A DNA stretch of 64,000 nucleotides from NCBI RefSeq assembly GCF_001294625.1, contig NZ_CP012677.1, positions 1 through 64,000 on the forward strand, written 5' to 3'. The stretch's first letter is position 1. Every line of letters begins with the position of its first letter. The notes below the pieces were generated by a model. That model saw only the letters and a program-made list of their open reading frames with translations, was not told the origin of the DNA and made no database searches. Source of the stretch: Arthrobacter alpinus (lineage in GTDB: Bacteria > Actinomycetota > Actinomycetes > Actinomycetales > Micrococcaceae). The position numbers were made by a program, and so were the translations under genes. This document shows positions 1 to 8,901 of the stretch, piece after piece.

Positions 1-592
1 CGCCAAACCGCATCGAGATGGTCAACGAGCCAGGCCCTTTTCGATCCAAAGCCACCCAGGTGCTGCGCTGGCCAATCTCGTCGCAGGTGCCGTCAACGAA
101 GATGCCGTTCGGGGAGAGCCTGGCGCACACGGTGGCCCAGATCAGCTGGACATCGGCCTCGTCGTATTGGCGCAGCACATTGAAAGCCCGAACCATGGTG
201 GCGTGACCGGGAACGGGGATTTCAAAACCGCCCACCGCGAAATCCAGGCCATCATGCTCCAACGGCTTGGCGATGCGAACCCGCTCGGGCTCAATTTCTA
301 TGCCCGTAACATGGACGTCCGGGCACACGGCATGGATCCGGGCGTAGAGTTCCACCGCAGTTGTGGGGGAGCCGCCGTAGCCCAGGTCCACCACGAGCGG
401 GCGCCCGCCCGGGGCCTGGTCCTTGCGCAGCCGCCACGCCTGCGGCCCGGCCAGCCAGCGATCCACCCGGCGCAGGCGGTTTGGGTTGGTGGTGCCGCGG
501 GTGACATTGCCAAATGGCTTGCCGCGCTGGCGGATGCGGCGTTTTGCGGGGTCGGCGGAGGCAGCTTTCACCCTCTGCGCGCGTTGAACCAC
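1..592 (-). CDS. Class I SAM-dependent methyltransferase, partial (C-terminus beyond window)
   Basis: The reverse strand stays open from a stop codon near 663 down to base 1. It carries a Rossmann-type SAM-binding motif I (VVDLGYGGSP), followed about 25 residues later by the acidic motif GIEIEPERV, and further on VRAFNVLRQYDEADV and a typical late methyltransferase strand. These are hallmarks of class I methyltransferases; the substrate cannot be told. The C-terminus is cut by the window edge. The start is uncertain: no ATG is in frame, and GTG at 592 is the most upstream usual start, without a clear ribosome-binding site. It is divergent from gpmA, with about 200 bases between them. Confidence 0.7.
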   Translation of the reverse strand, partial: MVQRAQRVKAASADPAKRRIRQRGKPFGNVTRGTTNPNRLRRVDRWLAGPQAWRLRKDQAPGGRPLVVDLGYGGSPTTAVELYARIHAVCPDVHVTGIEIEPERVRIAKPLEHDGLDFAVGGFEIPVPGHATMVRAFNVLRQYDEADVQLIWATVCARLSPNGIFVDGTCDEIGQRSTWVALDRKGPGSLTISMRFG

Positions 593-663
593 GGGGTCAA
601 GCGTAAATGCCGGCAGGCCAATGGTTGCAAGTTCGTGGCGCTCCTCACGTCCGCACTTTCGCT

Positions 664-733
664 ATGCGTTGAACCCGCCCCGGATTCTGCGCCAGTGCAC
701 AAGATGCGCTGAACCCGCCCAGGGTCTGGCGCA
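664..733. repeat. Imperfect direct repeat between methyltransferase and gpmA
   Basis: Two copies of a roughly 29-base sequence, both containing TGAACCCGCCC, begin at about 664 and 704. They lie in the divergent intergenic region and could be regulatory or a small local duplication. Confidence 0.45.
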
Positions 734-793
734 TGGCGGAATTGCGGGCGTAGCAATTCCGGTCCTTCCGGCACCGCCCGGTACGATGGGAGC

Positions 794-1540
794 ATGACTT
801 ATACGTTGATTTTGCTCCGACATGGCCACAGTGAGTGGAATGCCAAAAACCTTTTCACCGGCTGGGTGGACGTTGACCTCAACGACCAGGGCCGCACGGA
901 AGCCGTTCGCGGCGGTGAGCTGCTGGTGGAAAACAACCTTCTTCCGGACATCTTGTATACCTCGCGCCTGAAACGAGCCATCAACACCGCCAACTTGGCG
1001 CTGGAGGCGGCGGACCGCGGCTGGATCGACGTCAAGCGCGACTGGCGCCTGAACGAACGCCACTACGGTGCATTGCAGGGCAAGGACAAGGCCCAGACCC
1101 TGGCCGAATACGGTGAGGAGCAGTTCATGCAATGGCGGCGCAGCTACGACACCCCGCCGCCGCCCCTGGATGACGACAGCGAATTCTCGCAGGCCCACGA
1201 CCCCCGTTACGCAGACCTCGGGGATGCCTTGCCGCGCACCGAGTGCCTCAAGGACGTCCTGGTCCGCCTGCTGCCGTACTGGGAGTCGGACATCAAGGCA
1301 GACCTGAAGGCCGGCAAGACGGTTCTGGTCACGGCCCACGGCAACTCCCTGCGCGCCCTGGTCAAGCACCTGGACGGCGTCTCCGATGAGGCCATCGCTT
1401 CGCTGAACATTCCCACGGGTATCCCACTGGTCTATGAGCTGGACGAGAATTTCGCGCCCATCACACCAGGCGGGAAGTACCTGGACCCGGAGGCTGCCGA
1501 GGCCGCTATTCAGGCAGTCGCCAACCAGGGCAAAAAGTAG
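794..1540 (+). CDS. gpmA: 2,3-bisphosphoglycerate-dependent phosphoglycerate mutase
   Basis: This cytoplasmic glycolytic enzyme interconverts 3- and 2-phosphoglycerate. The 248 residues match the usual dPGM length. The signature RHGHSEWN lies at residues 9-16, with the phosphorylated histidine at His10. The substrate loop LNERHYG is at about 86-92, and the second catalytic histidine sits in AHGNSLRAL (His182). The ATG at 794 has a GGGAG only a few bases upstream, an unusually close ribosome-binding site. The gene converges with phoU, and the two share a long hairpin between their stops. The gpm next to phoU/senX3/regX3 arrangement is common in actinobacteria. Confidence 0.96.
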   Translation: MTYTLILLRHGHSEWNAKNLFTGWVDVDLNDQGRTEAVRGGELLVENNLLPDILYTSRLKRAINTANLALEAADRGWIDVKRDWRLNERHYGALQGKDKAQTLAEYGEEQFMQWRRSYDTPPPPLDDDSEFSQAHDPRYADLGDALPRTECLKDVLVRLLPYWESDIKADLKAGKTVLVTAHGNSLRALVKHLDGVSDEAIASLNIPTGIPLVYELDENFAPITPGGKYLDPEAAEAAIQAVANQGKK

Positions 1541-1552
1541 CTTCCACAGTTT

Positions 1553-1612
1553 AAAGTACGACGGCGGCGGGTCACCTTTGTTCAAAAAGGTCACCCGCCG
1601 CCGTCGTACTTT
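1553..1612. terminator. Bidirectional terminator between gpmA and phoU
   Basis: A perfect 20-bp inverted repeat (arms 1553-1572 and 1593-1612) with a 20-base loop that can itself pair weakly lies between converging stops. A-rich and T-rich ends flank the stem, so it can work in both directions. Confidence 0.85.
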
Positions 1613-1645
1613 TGTGAAAAAAGATCCCGACGTGAAGCGGGGCAG

Positions 1646-2308
1646 CTACGCGGTGAGGAAGTCCTCGGGCTGCCATTCGCCGGTGACCAGGTAGGAGACT
1701 TTGCGGGCCACCGAGACGCCGTGGTCGCCGAAGCGCTCAAAGTAGCGGCTGGCCAGGGTGACATCCACGGTGGTGGCGGCCGTTTCCTGCCATTCCGGGG
1801 CGGCCATGGCCTGGAAAACTGTGCGGTGGAGTTTGCTGATCTGTGCCTTTGCCGCCATGATGTCGCTGACCAGTTCCAGGTCGCGGGAGTCAAGCAGCTC
1901 GGTGACTTTCTCGGAGATGAGAATGTCCAGTTGCGCCAGCTCCGCGAACGTCGCCGTCAGGGATGCCGGGATCACCTGCTGTGGGAAGCGTAGCCGGGTC
2001 AGCTGGGAAATATGCCTGGCCAGGTCCCCCATGCGCTCCAGCGAGGCACTCATCCGCAACGATCCCACGATCATGCGAAGGTCGCTTGCCACCGGCCCCT
2101 GCAACGCCAAAACGTCGATGGCGCGCTCATCCAAATCGTTTTGCAGGAAATCGATGCGGGCATCAGCGGCAATGACTTCCTGGGCTGCTTGCAGATTAGC
2201 CGTGGCGAAAGCCTGGGTGGACTTACTGATGGCGTCGTTCACCAGCGAGGAGATCTCAATCAAGCCCTCCCCAATTTGGTGAAGTTCGGCCTGAAAAACT
2301 TTGCGCAC
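1646..2308 (-). CDS. phoU: Phosphate signalling protein PhoU
   Basis: PhoU is a cytoplasmic helical-bundle protein linking the Pst phosphate transporter to the sensor kinase; in phosphate excess it keeps the Pho regulon off. The 220 residues match the family length. Two copies of the three-helix PhoU repeat are visible, with signature patches RMIVGSLRMSASLERMGDLA near residues 80-100 and a similar RYFERFGDHGVSVA near the C-terminus. The start is GTG at 2308 with AAAGGA upstream. It is divergent from senX3-regX3, and the shared intergenic region carries a Pho-box-like repeat, which suggests feedback control. Confidence 0.93.
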   Translation of the reverse strand: MRKVFQAELHQIGEGLIEISSLVNDAISKSTQAFATANLQAAQEVIAADARIDFLQNDLDERAIDVLALQGPVASDLRMIVGSLRMSASLERMGDLARHISQLTRLRFPQQVIPASLTATFAELAQLDILISEKVTELLDSRDLELVSDIMAAKAQISKLHRTVFQAMAAPEWQETAATTVDVTLASRYFERFGDHGVSVARKVSYLVTGEWQPEDFLTA

Positions 2309-2377
2309 GCGTATTTCCTTTCATGGATTGCCCCAGACATGGCGGGCTCGATCTTGAATCAGCATGCCAGTTGCACA

Positions 2378-2416
2378 TGAACGCGGCGGCACCGCAAGGT
2401 GAACGTTAGTTGAACG
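2378..2416 (-). promoter_or_regulatory. Pho-box-like direct repeats between phoU and senX3
   Basis: TGAACG occurs at 2378, 2400 and 2411, that is at spacings of 22 and 11 bases. On the minus strand this reads as CGTTCA units with 11-base periodicity, including CGTTCAACTAA followed directly by CGTTCACCTTG. Actinobacterial PhoB/PhoP-type boxes are 11-base direct repeats of a GTTCACC-like unit, so this is a likely RegX3 site for phoU and/or senX3-regX3. Confidence 0.65.
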
Positions 2417-2474
2417 GTGGGCACCGGAAGCTGCTTTGAGGCAAGGACCCCGGATCTGCGCATACTCTTGTGAT

Positions 2475-3725
2475 GTGAACCCTTTGCTCATTGGAGTTGC
2501 CGCCGGGCTGATTGGCTTGGCCCTGGGCGTGTTTGGCATGCTCGCCTTCAGCGCCAGCGAACGCGCCAGGCGCCTCACCGTGGACATTCGCGAACCGGCC
2601 CTGCCCGATGGCTCCGCGGAGGTACTCTCGGTGGTCGGCAAGGCGTTCATCGTCATAGACATTGTCGACGGCGTGGTGCGGGCAAGTCCCGGAGCCTACG
2701 CCTTTGGACTGGTGCGGGGCCACACCGTGGTTCACCAGGAACTGTTGGACCTGGCCCACAGGGTGCGTCGCGACGGCGTCATCGAGGAACGTGAGCTGCT
2801 ACTGCCCCGAGTCGTGTTGTCGGGGAAAGGCCCCGGCACGACGGCGGCGCCCGGGGCCCCGGTTGCCGCTCTTGGCGCGCTGGGGGAGGGGTCAACCTCG
2901 CAGGGCGCTCTGGTGCTTGCGGTGAGGGTGGCGCCGCTGGGCGAGGAGTACATCTTGCTGCTCGCCGACGACAGGACCGAGATTGCCAGGACGGAGGCAG
3001 TGCGGAACGACTTTGTGGCAAACGTTTCGCACGAGCTGAAAACCCCTGTCGGCGCCATCTCCTTGCTGGCCGAGGCACTGGAATCCGCGCCGGAGGATGA
3101 AGCCACAGTCCGCCGTTTTGCCAAACGCATGATCACCGAATCGGCTCGCCTGGCCGCCCTGGTGCAGGACATTATTGAACTTTCCAGGCTCCAGAGCAAG
3201 GACATCGCCCAGGCCGGCACCGAGGTGGATATGAACGCCGCCATCGCCGAGGCCGTGGATAGGACCAGGTTGCCGGCCCAAAGCAAGAACATCACACTGG
3301 TCGTGGGCCCTCACCTACCTGCTCGGGTTCACGGAGACCAAGGCCAACTGGTGACGGCGTTGCGGAACTTGATTGATAACGCTGTCCGTTATTCCCCGGA
3401 AAACACCCAGGTGGGGATCGGGCTGGCGGTGGATGACGGCGTCGTCTCCGTCAGCATTTCCGATCAGGGCGACGGCATGAGCCCCGAGGACCAGGACCGG
3501 GTGTTTGAGCGTTTCTACCGGGTGGATGCTGCCCGTTCACGGCACACCGGCGGTACCGGCCTGGGGCTGAGCATTGTCAAACACATCGTGGGCAACCACG
3601 GCGGGGAGGTGTCGCTGTGGTCCGCTCCCAAGACCGGTTCCACGTTTACGGTGCGCCTGCCCCAACTTTCTTTTCACACGGACGACGACGGCCGGAGCCT
3701 TCGCGCGGCCCGGCACCAAAGCTGA
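2475..3725 (+). CDS. senX3: Sensor histidine kinase SenX3
   Basis: This is the membrane-associated sensor kinase of the phosphate two-component pair; it phosphorylates RegX3. The GTG at 2475 puts the hydrophobic segment PLLIGVAAGLIGLALGVFG right at the N-terminus; an ATG 39 bases upstream is in frame but would add a poorly fitting leader. A PAS-like region follows (about 50-150). The H-box NVSHELKTPVGA carries His186, the N-box LIDNAVRYS has Asn302, and the G boxes SDQGDGM and GGTGLGLSIVKHI end the ATPase domain. At 416 residues it is near the mycobacterial SenX3 size. regX3 follows after 30 bases; PhoU is the expected partner across the divergent promoter. Confidence 0.92.
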   Translation: MNPLLIGVAAGLIGLALGVFGMLAFSASERARRLTVDIREPALPDGSAEVLSVVGKAFIVIDIVDGVVRASPGAYAFGLVRGHTVVHQELLDLAHRVRRDGVIEERELLLPRVVLSGKGPGTTAAPGAPVAALGALGEGSTSQGALVLAVRVAPLGEEYILLLADDRTEIARTEAVRNDFVANVSHELKTPVGAISLLAEALESAPEDEATVRRFAKRMITESARLAALVQDIIELSRLQSKDIAQAGTEVDMNAAIAEAVDRTRLPAQSKNITLVVGPHLPARVHGDQGQLVTALRNLIDNAVRYSPENTQVGIGLAVDDGVVSVSISDQGDGMSPEDQDRVFERFYRVDAARSRHTGGTGLGLSIVKHIVGNHGGEVSLWSAPKTGSTFTVRLPQLSFHTDDDGRSLRAARHQS

Positions 3726-3755
3726 ACCCAAGGATCACAAAGGAGCACAACGAGC

Positions 3756-4436
3756 TTGAGCAGAATTTTGATAGTTGAAGACGAGGATTCCATCAGCGAC
3801 CCCTTGTCCTTCTTGCTGGCCAAGGAAGGCTATGAGGTCGAGGTTACTGACAACGGGCTGGAGGCACTACTCGCCTTCGAACGCAGCGGGGCCGATCTGG
3901 TCCTCCTTGATTTGCAGTTGCCTGGCATGAGCGGCACCGAGGTTTGCAAACAGTTGCGCCAACGCTCCAACGTGCCCGTCATCATGCTGACCGCCAAGGA
4001 TTCGGAGATCGACAAGGTGGTGGGCCTGGAGCTGGGCGCCGACGACTATGTCACCAAGCCGTATTCGTCCCGCGAACTGATCGCCCGCATCCGCGCCGTG
4101 ATGCGTCGCCAAGGTGAACCTGACGAGCTTGTCAGCTCCACCGTCCACGCCGGCCCTGTCCGCATGGATGTGGAACGCCATGTGGTGAGTGTTCACGGCG
4201 AGGGCGTCACTTTCCCGTTGAAGGAGTTCGAACTGTTGGAAATGCTGATGCGCAATGCCGGACGCGTCCTGACCCGGGGGCAGCTCATCGACAGGGTTTG
4301 GGGCGCTGACTATGTTGGTGACACGAAAACCCTTGACGTGCATGTCAAACGGATTCGCAGCAAGATTGAGCCGGATCCGGCGGCGCCGAGGTTTCTGGTG
4401 ACCGTGCGCGGGCTTGGCTACAAGTTCGAACCGTAA
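3756..4436 (+). CDS. regX3: Response regulator RegX3 (OmpR/PhoB family)
   Basis: This DNA-binding response regulator is the partner of SenX3 and controls phosphate-starvation genes. The receiver domain (residues 1-115) has the acidic pocket EDED at 8-11, phospho-acceptor Asp52 in LLDLQLPGMSG, and the conserved Lys101 in VTKPYSSREL. The C-terminal winged helix (about 130-225) has FPLKEFELLEMLM and TRGQLIDRVWG, and ends in VTVRGLGYKFEP, typical of PhoB-type regulators. The start is TTG at 3756 with AAGGAG ten bases upstream. The TAA stop is itself the first part of a 35-bp hairpin. Confidence 0.95.
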   Translation: MSRILIVEDEDSISDPLSFLLAKEGYEVEVTDNGLEALLAFERSGADLVLLDLQLPGMSGTEVCKQLRQRSNVPVIMLTAKDSEIDKVVGLELGADDYVTKPYSSRELIARIRAVMRRQGEPDELVSSTVHAGPVRMDVERHVVSVHGEGVTFPLKEFELLEMLMRNAGRVLTRGQLIDRVWGADYVGDTKTLDVHVKRIRSKIEPDPAAPRFLVTVRGLGYKFEP

Positions 4437-4507
4437 CGAACACACAAGGAGGCGGGGCGGATCATCTCTTCTGAGATGATCCGCCCCGCCTCCTTGTGTG
4501 TTCGTTA
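4434..4507. terminator. 35-bp perfect hairpin, bidirectional terminator regX3/lpqE
   Basis: The arms 4434-4468 and 4473-4507 are perfectly complementary over 35 bases with a four-base loop (TTCT). The left arm begins with the TAA stop of regX3, and the right arm ends just before the stop of the lipoprotein gene on the other strand. Confidence 0.85.
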
Positions 4508-4518
4508 GTAGAAAAAAG

Positions 4519-5067
4519 CTACGGCGTGGGAGTCGCCGTCGAGGTGGGTACCGCCGTGGGCGTGGGAGTCGCCGTCGGCACCAGCGTCTTGTACTCGGTC
4601 AAGGTGCCTTCCAAGACGGGCACGTTCAACGTTCCGGTCTCAGAGCCGCTGCCTGACAGGCGCAGGTTAATGGTCTCCATGGCACCGGGGGCCGAGCTGA
4701 TGGTGCTCAGAATGGCCTTGTCGCTTTTGCCGTTGAGAACCAGGGGCACGCCAGGCTTGACGCTTACCTCGGTCTGGGACCCTTGGGCGCCGCTTATGGT
4801 CAGCGTGAGGTCAGAGGTGGAGGTGTTGTAGAACGTGCCAAGGACACGTCCGGGTGCGTCGACCCCACTGGAGATGATCAGTACATTGCGCAGCTCCAGG
4901 CTGCCCATGTCGAGCTTGACGCCGTCGGAAGCCGCATAGTTCATGGTGGTGCTTTGCGGGTTGATGGCACTGCAACCGGTGAACGCCAGGGCGCCGATTC
5001 CGATGGCGGCAATCAGGCTCAGGCGCTGTACTCGTTTGGCTCCGGGGATGCCGGCAACGTTTCTCAC
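4519..5067 (-). CDS. LpqE-like lipoprotein
   Basis: This 182-residue exported protein has a positively charged N-terminus, a hydrophobic stretch (residues 15-30) and a lipobox-like FTGC with the lipidated cysteine at Cys32. The mature part has beta-rich character (LRNVLIISSG, LVLNGKSDKA), and the tail is a low-complexity Thr/Pro run (TPTPTAVPTSTATPTP). The start is GTG with AGGAG upstream. In Mycobacterium lpqE lies directly beside carD, and this gene holds the same place and orientation, so the name rests on synteny plus lipoprotein features. The function is unknown. It is divergent from carD. Confidence 0.72.
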   Translation of the reverse strand: MRNVAGIPGAKRVQRLSLIAAIGIGALAFTGCSAINPQSTTMNYAASDGVKLDMGSLELRNVLIISSGVDAPGRVLGTFYNTSTSDLTLTISGAQGSQTEVSVKPGVPLVLNGKSDKAILSTISSAPGAMETINLRLSGSGSETGTLNVPVLEGTLTEYKTLVPTATPTPTAVPTSTATPTP

Positions 5068-5345
5068 GTCAGTAACTCCTCATGGAAATGTTCAAGATAA
5101 TCTCCCACCAGCTTATCTGCTTACACGGTAAAAGCATGCTTTCGCCATGGCACGTGATGCCACACATCATTGTGGGGGGTATTGCCCTGCACCTGTGCGC
5201 CGTTTAGTCAAGGGGTCCAAGTATTCGCCATTTGTTGGAGCAATTGCGCGGACAGCGTAGATCGGCGGTCCTCTGACCTGCGGAAATACAGGGGAGTAGC
5301 GGCAATTTCGTGGTAAACTAGAACTATTGGAAAGGGAGAATCCAC

Positions 5346-5828
5346 ATGCTTTTTGAGGTCGGCGAGACAGTAGTTTACCCGCACCACGGTGCGGCCAAGA
5401 TCGAAGAGATCAAGATGCGCACCGTCCGGGGTGAAGAGAAGATGTATCTCAAACTTAAGGTTGCGCAGGGTGATTTGACCATTGAAGTGCCCGCGGAAAA
5501 CGTGGACCTCGTTGGGGTTCGTGACGTTGTGGGCAAGGAAGGTTTGGAGCACGTGTTTGAAGTGCTTCGTGCCGAATTCACGGAGGAACCCACCAACTGG
5601 TCGCGCCGGTACAAGGCCAACTTGGAAAAGTTGGCTTCCGGTGACGTTATCAAGGTTGCAGAAGTTGTGCGCGACCTGTGGCGTCGGGACCATGACCGTG
5701 GCTTGTCCGCAGGCGAGAAGCGCATGCTGGCCAAGGCCCGTCAAATCCTAATTTCCGAGCTTGCGTTGGCGGAAAAGACGGATGAAGAGAAGGCTGCTGA
5801 AGTCCTTGACGAGGTCTTGGCGTCCTAG
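5346..5828 (+). CDS. carD: RNA polymerase-binding transcription factor CarD
   Basis: CarD binds the RNA polymerase beta subunit and stabilises open promoter complexes, notably at rRNA promoters. The N-terminal Tudor-like RNAP-interaction domain begins [20 protein letters not shown] (residues 3-22), with the [14 protein letters not shown] strand following. The C-terminal helical DNA-binding domain includes [12 protein letters not shown] and the conserved [21 protein letters not shown]. The 160 residues match the actinobacterial protein. The ATG at 5346 has GGGAG seven bases upstream. A hairpin follows the stop, and ispD starts about 100 bases on. Confidence 0.95.
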   Translation: MLFEVGETVVYPHHGAAKIEEIKMRTVRGEEKMYLKLKVAQGDLTIEVPAENVDLVGVRDVVGKEGLEHVFEVLRAEFTEEPTNWSRRYKANLEKLASGDVIKVAEVVRDLWRRDHDRGLSAGEKRMLAKARQILISELALAEKTDEEKAAEVLDEVLAS

Positions 5829-5864
5829 CCGCTGGCATACCCTGCTCAGCAAATATTAGTATTT

Positions 5865-5901
5865 CGAAGAACCCCGGCCTCCTTGCTGCCGGGGTTCTTC
5901 G
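5865..5901 (+). terminator. Terminator-like hairpin after carD
   Basis: A perfect 14-bp inverted repeat (5865-5878 with 5888-5901, nine-base loop) follows carD by 36 bases. There is no strong T-tract, so it may be partial, letting transcription run on into ispD. Confidence 0.65.
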
Positions 5902-5924
5902 CGTCTCGGCGTTAGTGTTGAGTC

Positions 5925-6707
5925 ATGATTGAGGTTGCAGAAGGACAGTGTGCCGTGGTGATTGTCGCGGCGGGGTCAGGGCAGCGGTTGGGGCACGGTG
6001 TTCCCAAGGCACGGGTTCCGCTCGGAGGTGAACCCATGTTGGTGCACGCCGTCAGGGGTGTGCTGAAGGCCGGCATGGCCGGACAAATTTGTATTGCCAT
6101 CCCCGCCGGAGACGCCGAGATTGAGGGTATCTGTGCTCAGTTGGCGGGCGAGGCAGCGGCGGCCGGGGTGAACGCCTTCTCCGTGGTGGAAGGCGGCGCC
6201 GACCGTTCCGCCTCCGTACGGGCCGCCCTGGCTGTCATGGGCGACGCCGTCACAACAGTTTTGATTCACGACGCCGCCCGTCCGTTGGCCCCCGCCGGAG
6301 TGTTTGACCGGGTGACGGCGGCGCTACGGGACGGCGCCAAGGCCGTCATCCCGGCCCTGGCCGTGGTCGACACCATCAAAACCGTGATCCCGGCGGAACT
6401 GCCAGCCACCGGCGCTGGCGTGGAGAAGGTTTCCGGCACCCCCGCCCGCCACCAGCTGAGGGCTGTGCAAACGCCCCAGGGATTTGACCTGGCCATCCTG
6501 CGCCGCGCCCACGAGTATGCGCTGACGCTGGATGAGGTCACGGCGGCTGCCATCACCGACGACGCCATGCTGGTTGAGGCCATCGGCGAGGACGTCTATG
6601 TTGTCCAGGGCTCCACGCACAGCCTGAAGATCACCTCACCCACTGACTTGCTGTTGGCCGAGGCCATGTTGCAGGGGCCGTTGCGCCCACGCTGGGTCGA
6701 GGGATAG
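5925..6707 (+). CDS. ispD: 2-C-methyl-D-erythritol 4-phosphate cytidylyltransferase
   Basis: IspD is the third step of the MEP isoprenoid pathway, joining CTP and methylerythritol phosphate. The nucleotide-binding loop [19 protein letters not shown] (residues 11-29) contains the conserved glycine-rich turn and Lys28. [13 protein letters not shown] lies at 90-102, and the metal-binding IHDAARPL has Asp116. RAVQTPQGF and TDDAMLVE complete the fold. The 260 residues are slightly long for the family. The start is ATG at 5925. ispF begins two bases after the stop, so the pair is translated together. Confidence 0.93.
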   Translation: MIEVAEGQCAVVIVAAGSGQRLGHGVPKARVPLGGEPMLVHAVRGVLKAGMAGQICIAIPAGDAEIEGICAQLAGEAAAAGVNAFSVVEGGADRSASVRAALAVMGDAVTTVLIHDAARPLAPAGVFDRVTAALRDGAKAVIPALAVVDTIKTVIPAELPATGAGVEKVSGTPARHQLRAVQTPQGFDLAILRRAHEYALTLDEVTAAAITDDAMLVEAIGEDVYVVQGSTHSLKITSPTDLLLAEAMLQGPLRPRWVEG

Positions 6708-6709
6708 CC

Positions 6710-7228
6710 GTGAGTTTTTCACCGGGTAGCCTGCCGCGGACGGGTATCGGCATCGACATCCATGCCTTCGCCCCCGTCGAGGATGCCGTTCCCCTTTGGC
6801 TGGCCGGCCTTTTTTGGGAGGGTGAGACTGGTCTCTCAGGCCATTCCGACGGCGACGCCGTAGCCCACGCTGCCGCCGACGCCCTGTTCTCGGCCGCAGG
6901 GGTGGGGGATTTGGGCACCCACTTTGGTACCGACCGGCCCCAGTACAAGGGCGCCAGTGGGGTGCGGTTGCTGGCCGAGGCCGCCCGGATCGTACGGGCG
7001 GCAGGCTTTGAGATCGGCAATGTTGCCGTGCAATTTGTGGGCAACCGCCCCAAGTTCAGCCCGCGCCGGCTCGAGGCGGAAGCCGTCCTGACGGCCGCCG
7101 CCGGTGCGCCTGTCTCGGTCAGCGCCACTACCTCCGACGCGCTGGGCTTCCCTGGACGTGGCGAAGGCATCACCGCTTTGGCCACGGCACTTGTCATCAA
7201 GACCACCACCCCGGTGCCTGAAAGGTAA
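6710..7228 (+). CDS. ispF: 2-C-methyl-D-erythritol 2,4-cyclodiphosphate synthase
   Basis: IspF cyclises the MEP-pathway intermediate with release of [14 protein letters not shown] (residues 10-20) supplies metal ligands Asp16 and His18, and the third ligand is His53 in [20 protein letters not shown] and [14 protein letters not shown] are family signatures. The 172 residues are normal for the trimeric enzyme. The start is GTG at 6710, immediately after ispD. cysS begins nine bases after the stop, so ispD-ispF-cysS forms one operon, as in mycobacteria. Confidence 0.94.
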   Translation: MSFSPGSLPRTGIGIDIHAFAPVEDAVPLWLAGLFWEGETGLSGHSDGDAVAHAAADALFSAAGVGDLGTHFGTDRPQYKGASGVRLLAEAARIVRAAGFEIGNVAVQFVGNRPKFSPRRLEAEAVLTAAAGAPVSVSATTSDALGFPGRGEGITALATALVIKTTTPVPER

Positions 7229-7237
7229 CCTAGAGCC

Positions 7238-8656
7238 GTGACCCTGCGCTTTTATGACTCCGCCTCCGCCCATGTCCGCGACTTTGCCCCGCTCCGGGAG
7301 GGCAAGGTGTCGTTGTACTACTGCGGCGCCACGGTCCAGGGCGAGCCGCACATCGGGCACGTCCGCTCCGCCCTGGCGTTTGACCAGCTGACCCGCTGGT
7401 TGCAGGTAAGCGGCTACGGCGTGACGGTGATCCGTAACGTCACGGACATCGACGACAAGATCCTGCTCAAGGCCGCCGAAAACAACGAGCCCTGGTGGGC
7501 CCTCGCATACCGTTTCGAGCAGGCCTTCCAGGACGCCTATAACGCACTGGGCATCCTCAAGCCAACGTATGAGCCCCGCGCCACGGGCCACATCCCGGAG
7601 ATGCACGCGCTGATTGCCCAGCTCATCGAGCGCGGCCACGCCTACCCCGCCCTGGACGAATCCGGCGACGTGTACTTCGATGTCAGGTCCTGGAAAAAGT
7701 ACGGCTCCCTGACGAATCAGAACATCGATGACATGCAGGCCGCGCCCGACGCCGACCCCCGGGGCAAGCGGGATCCTCGCGACTTCGCGCTGTGGAAGGG
7801 GTTCAAGGACGGCGAACCGGAAACAGCCAAATGGGAGTCCCCTTGGGGTGCCGGCCGTCCCGGCTGGCACCTGGAATGCTCCGCCATGGTCACCAAATAT
7901 CTCGGCACCGAGTTCGACATCCACGGCGGCGGGTTGGACCTGCGCTTCCCGCACCACGAAAACGAAATGGCCCAGTCGCAAGCTGCAGGCCACGGCTTCG
8001 CCAATTACTGGATGCACAACGGCATGGTCACCTTTGAGGGTGAAAAAATGTCAAAGTCCATCGGCAACACCGTCAACCCTCGCGAGATGCTCGAGCTCGC
8101 CCGCCCGCTCGTGGTCCGCTACTACCTGGGCCAGGCGCACTACCGTTCGGTATTGGACTACCGGCCAGGGTCGCTCACGGAGGCGGCGGCCGCCGTCGAA
8201 CGCATAGAGACGTTCGTGCAGGCGGCATTGTTCAGGCTCTTCCCCGGTGGCGACTTCGGCTACATTGGCACCCGCCCGGATGCCTTCGGTGCCGCCATGG
8301 ACGACGATTTGAACATCCCGGCGGCACTGGCCGTGCTGCATGAAACTGTCCGGGCCGGCAATACCGCCCTGGCTGCCGGTGACACTGCGACCGTGCAGGA
8401 ATCGTTCTTGGCGGTCATGGGCATGACAGATGCCTTGGGCATCAACCCGGTGGATGCGCAGTGGTCCCGCGGGCAGGGCGCCGAGGCGGAACTGAACGCC
8501 CTTGACGTGCTGGTCAAGGCCAGGCTGGAGGCGCGCGCACTGGCCCGGACGCAGAAAAATTGGATCGAATCAGATGCCATCCGGGACAACCTGTCGGCGG
8601 CCGGCGTCGAGATCGCCGATTCCGCTGACGGGTCCACCTGGTCGCTGAAGAAGTAG
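7238..8656 (+). CDS. cysS: Cysteinyl-tRNA synthetase
   Basis: This class I aminoacyl-tRNA synthetase charges tRNA-Cys. The zinc ligand Cys29 opens the motif [13 protein letters not shown], with the HIGH signature at residues 38-41. GWHLECSAM and HHENEMAQS supply the other zinc/substrate residues. The KMSKS loop is at 270-274 ([10 protein letters not shown]). The C-terminal helical anticodon-binding region ends [19 protein letters not shown]. At 472 residues it has normal length and is intact. The start is GTG at 7238. Confidence 0.96.
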   Translation: MTLRFYDSASAHVRDFAPLREGKVSLYYCGATVQGEPHIGHVRSALAFDQLTRWLQVSGYGVTVIRNVTDIDDKILLKAAENNEPWWALAYRFEQAFQDAYNALGILKPTYEPRATGHIPEMHALIAQLIERGHAYPALDESGDVYFDVRSWKKYGSLTNQNIDDMQAAPDADPRGKRDPRDFALWKGFKDGEPETAKWESPWGAGRPGWHLECSAMVTKYLGTEFDIHGGGLDLRFPHHENEMAQSQAAGHGFANYWMHNGMVTFEGEKMSKSIGNTVNPREMLELARPLVVRYYLGQAHYRSVLDYRPGSLTEAAAAVERIETFVQAALFRLFPGGDFGYIGTRPDAFGAAMDDDLNIPAALAVLHETVRAGNTALAAGDTATVQESFLAVMGMTDALGINPVDAQWSRGQGAEAELNALDVLVKARLEARALARTQKNWIESDAIRDNLSAAGVEIADSADGSTWSLKK

Positions 8657-8901
8657 TCCCCAGGTAGTCCCACCGCTTGCAAGCTCGTCGCGGGGTCCTC
8701 GCAGCTGTTGGCCCACCGGGTGAGACTGCGCACTTTTTCCGCCGCATATCCCCAAAGTGGCGTGCAGGCCGTAAGCTAATAGCTACGGGTGTGTACTTTC
8801 CCGTTATCTCGTGTGCCTAAAATGCGCGCACGGACACATTAGTTTGACGACTTCGGGGCCTTGGAAACTTCAGGCGCCGCACCAATCGTAAGGGTTTTAC
8901 C

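Noticed and set aside
662-1594. 310-codon frame on the minus strand across gpmA
   Set aside because: It is complementary to gpmA, lacks domain signals and would read through the terminator hairpin.
6836-8017. Long open frame of 393 codons on the minus strand
   Set aside because: It lies opposite ispF and cysS, both intact with all catalytic motifs. High GC readily leaves the complementary frame open, and it shows no family motifs.
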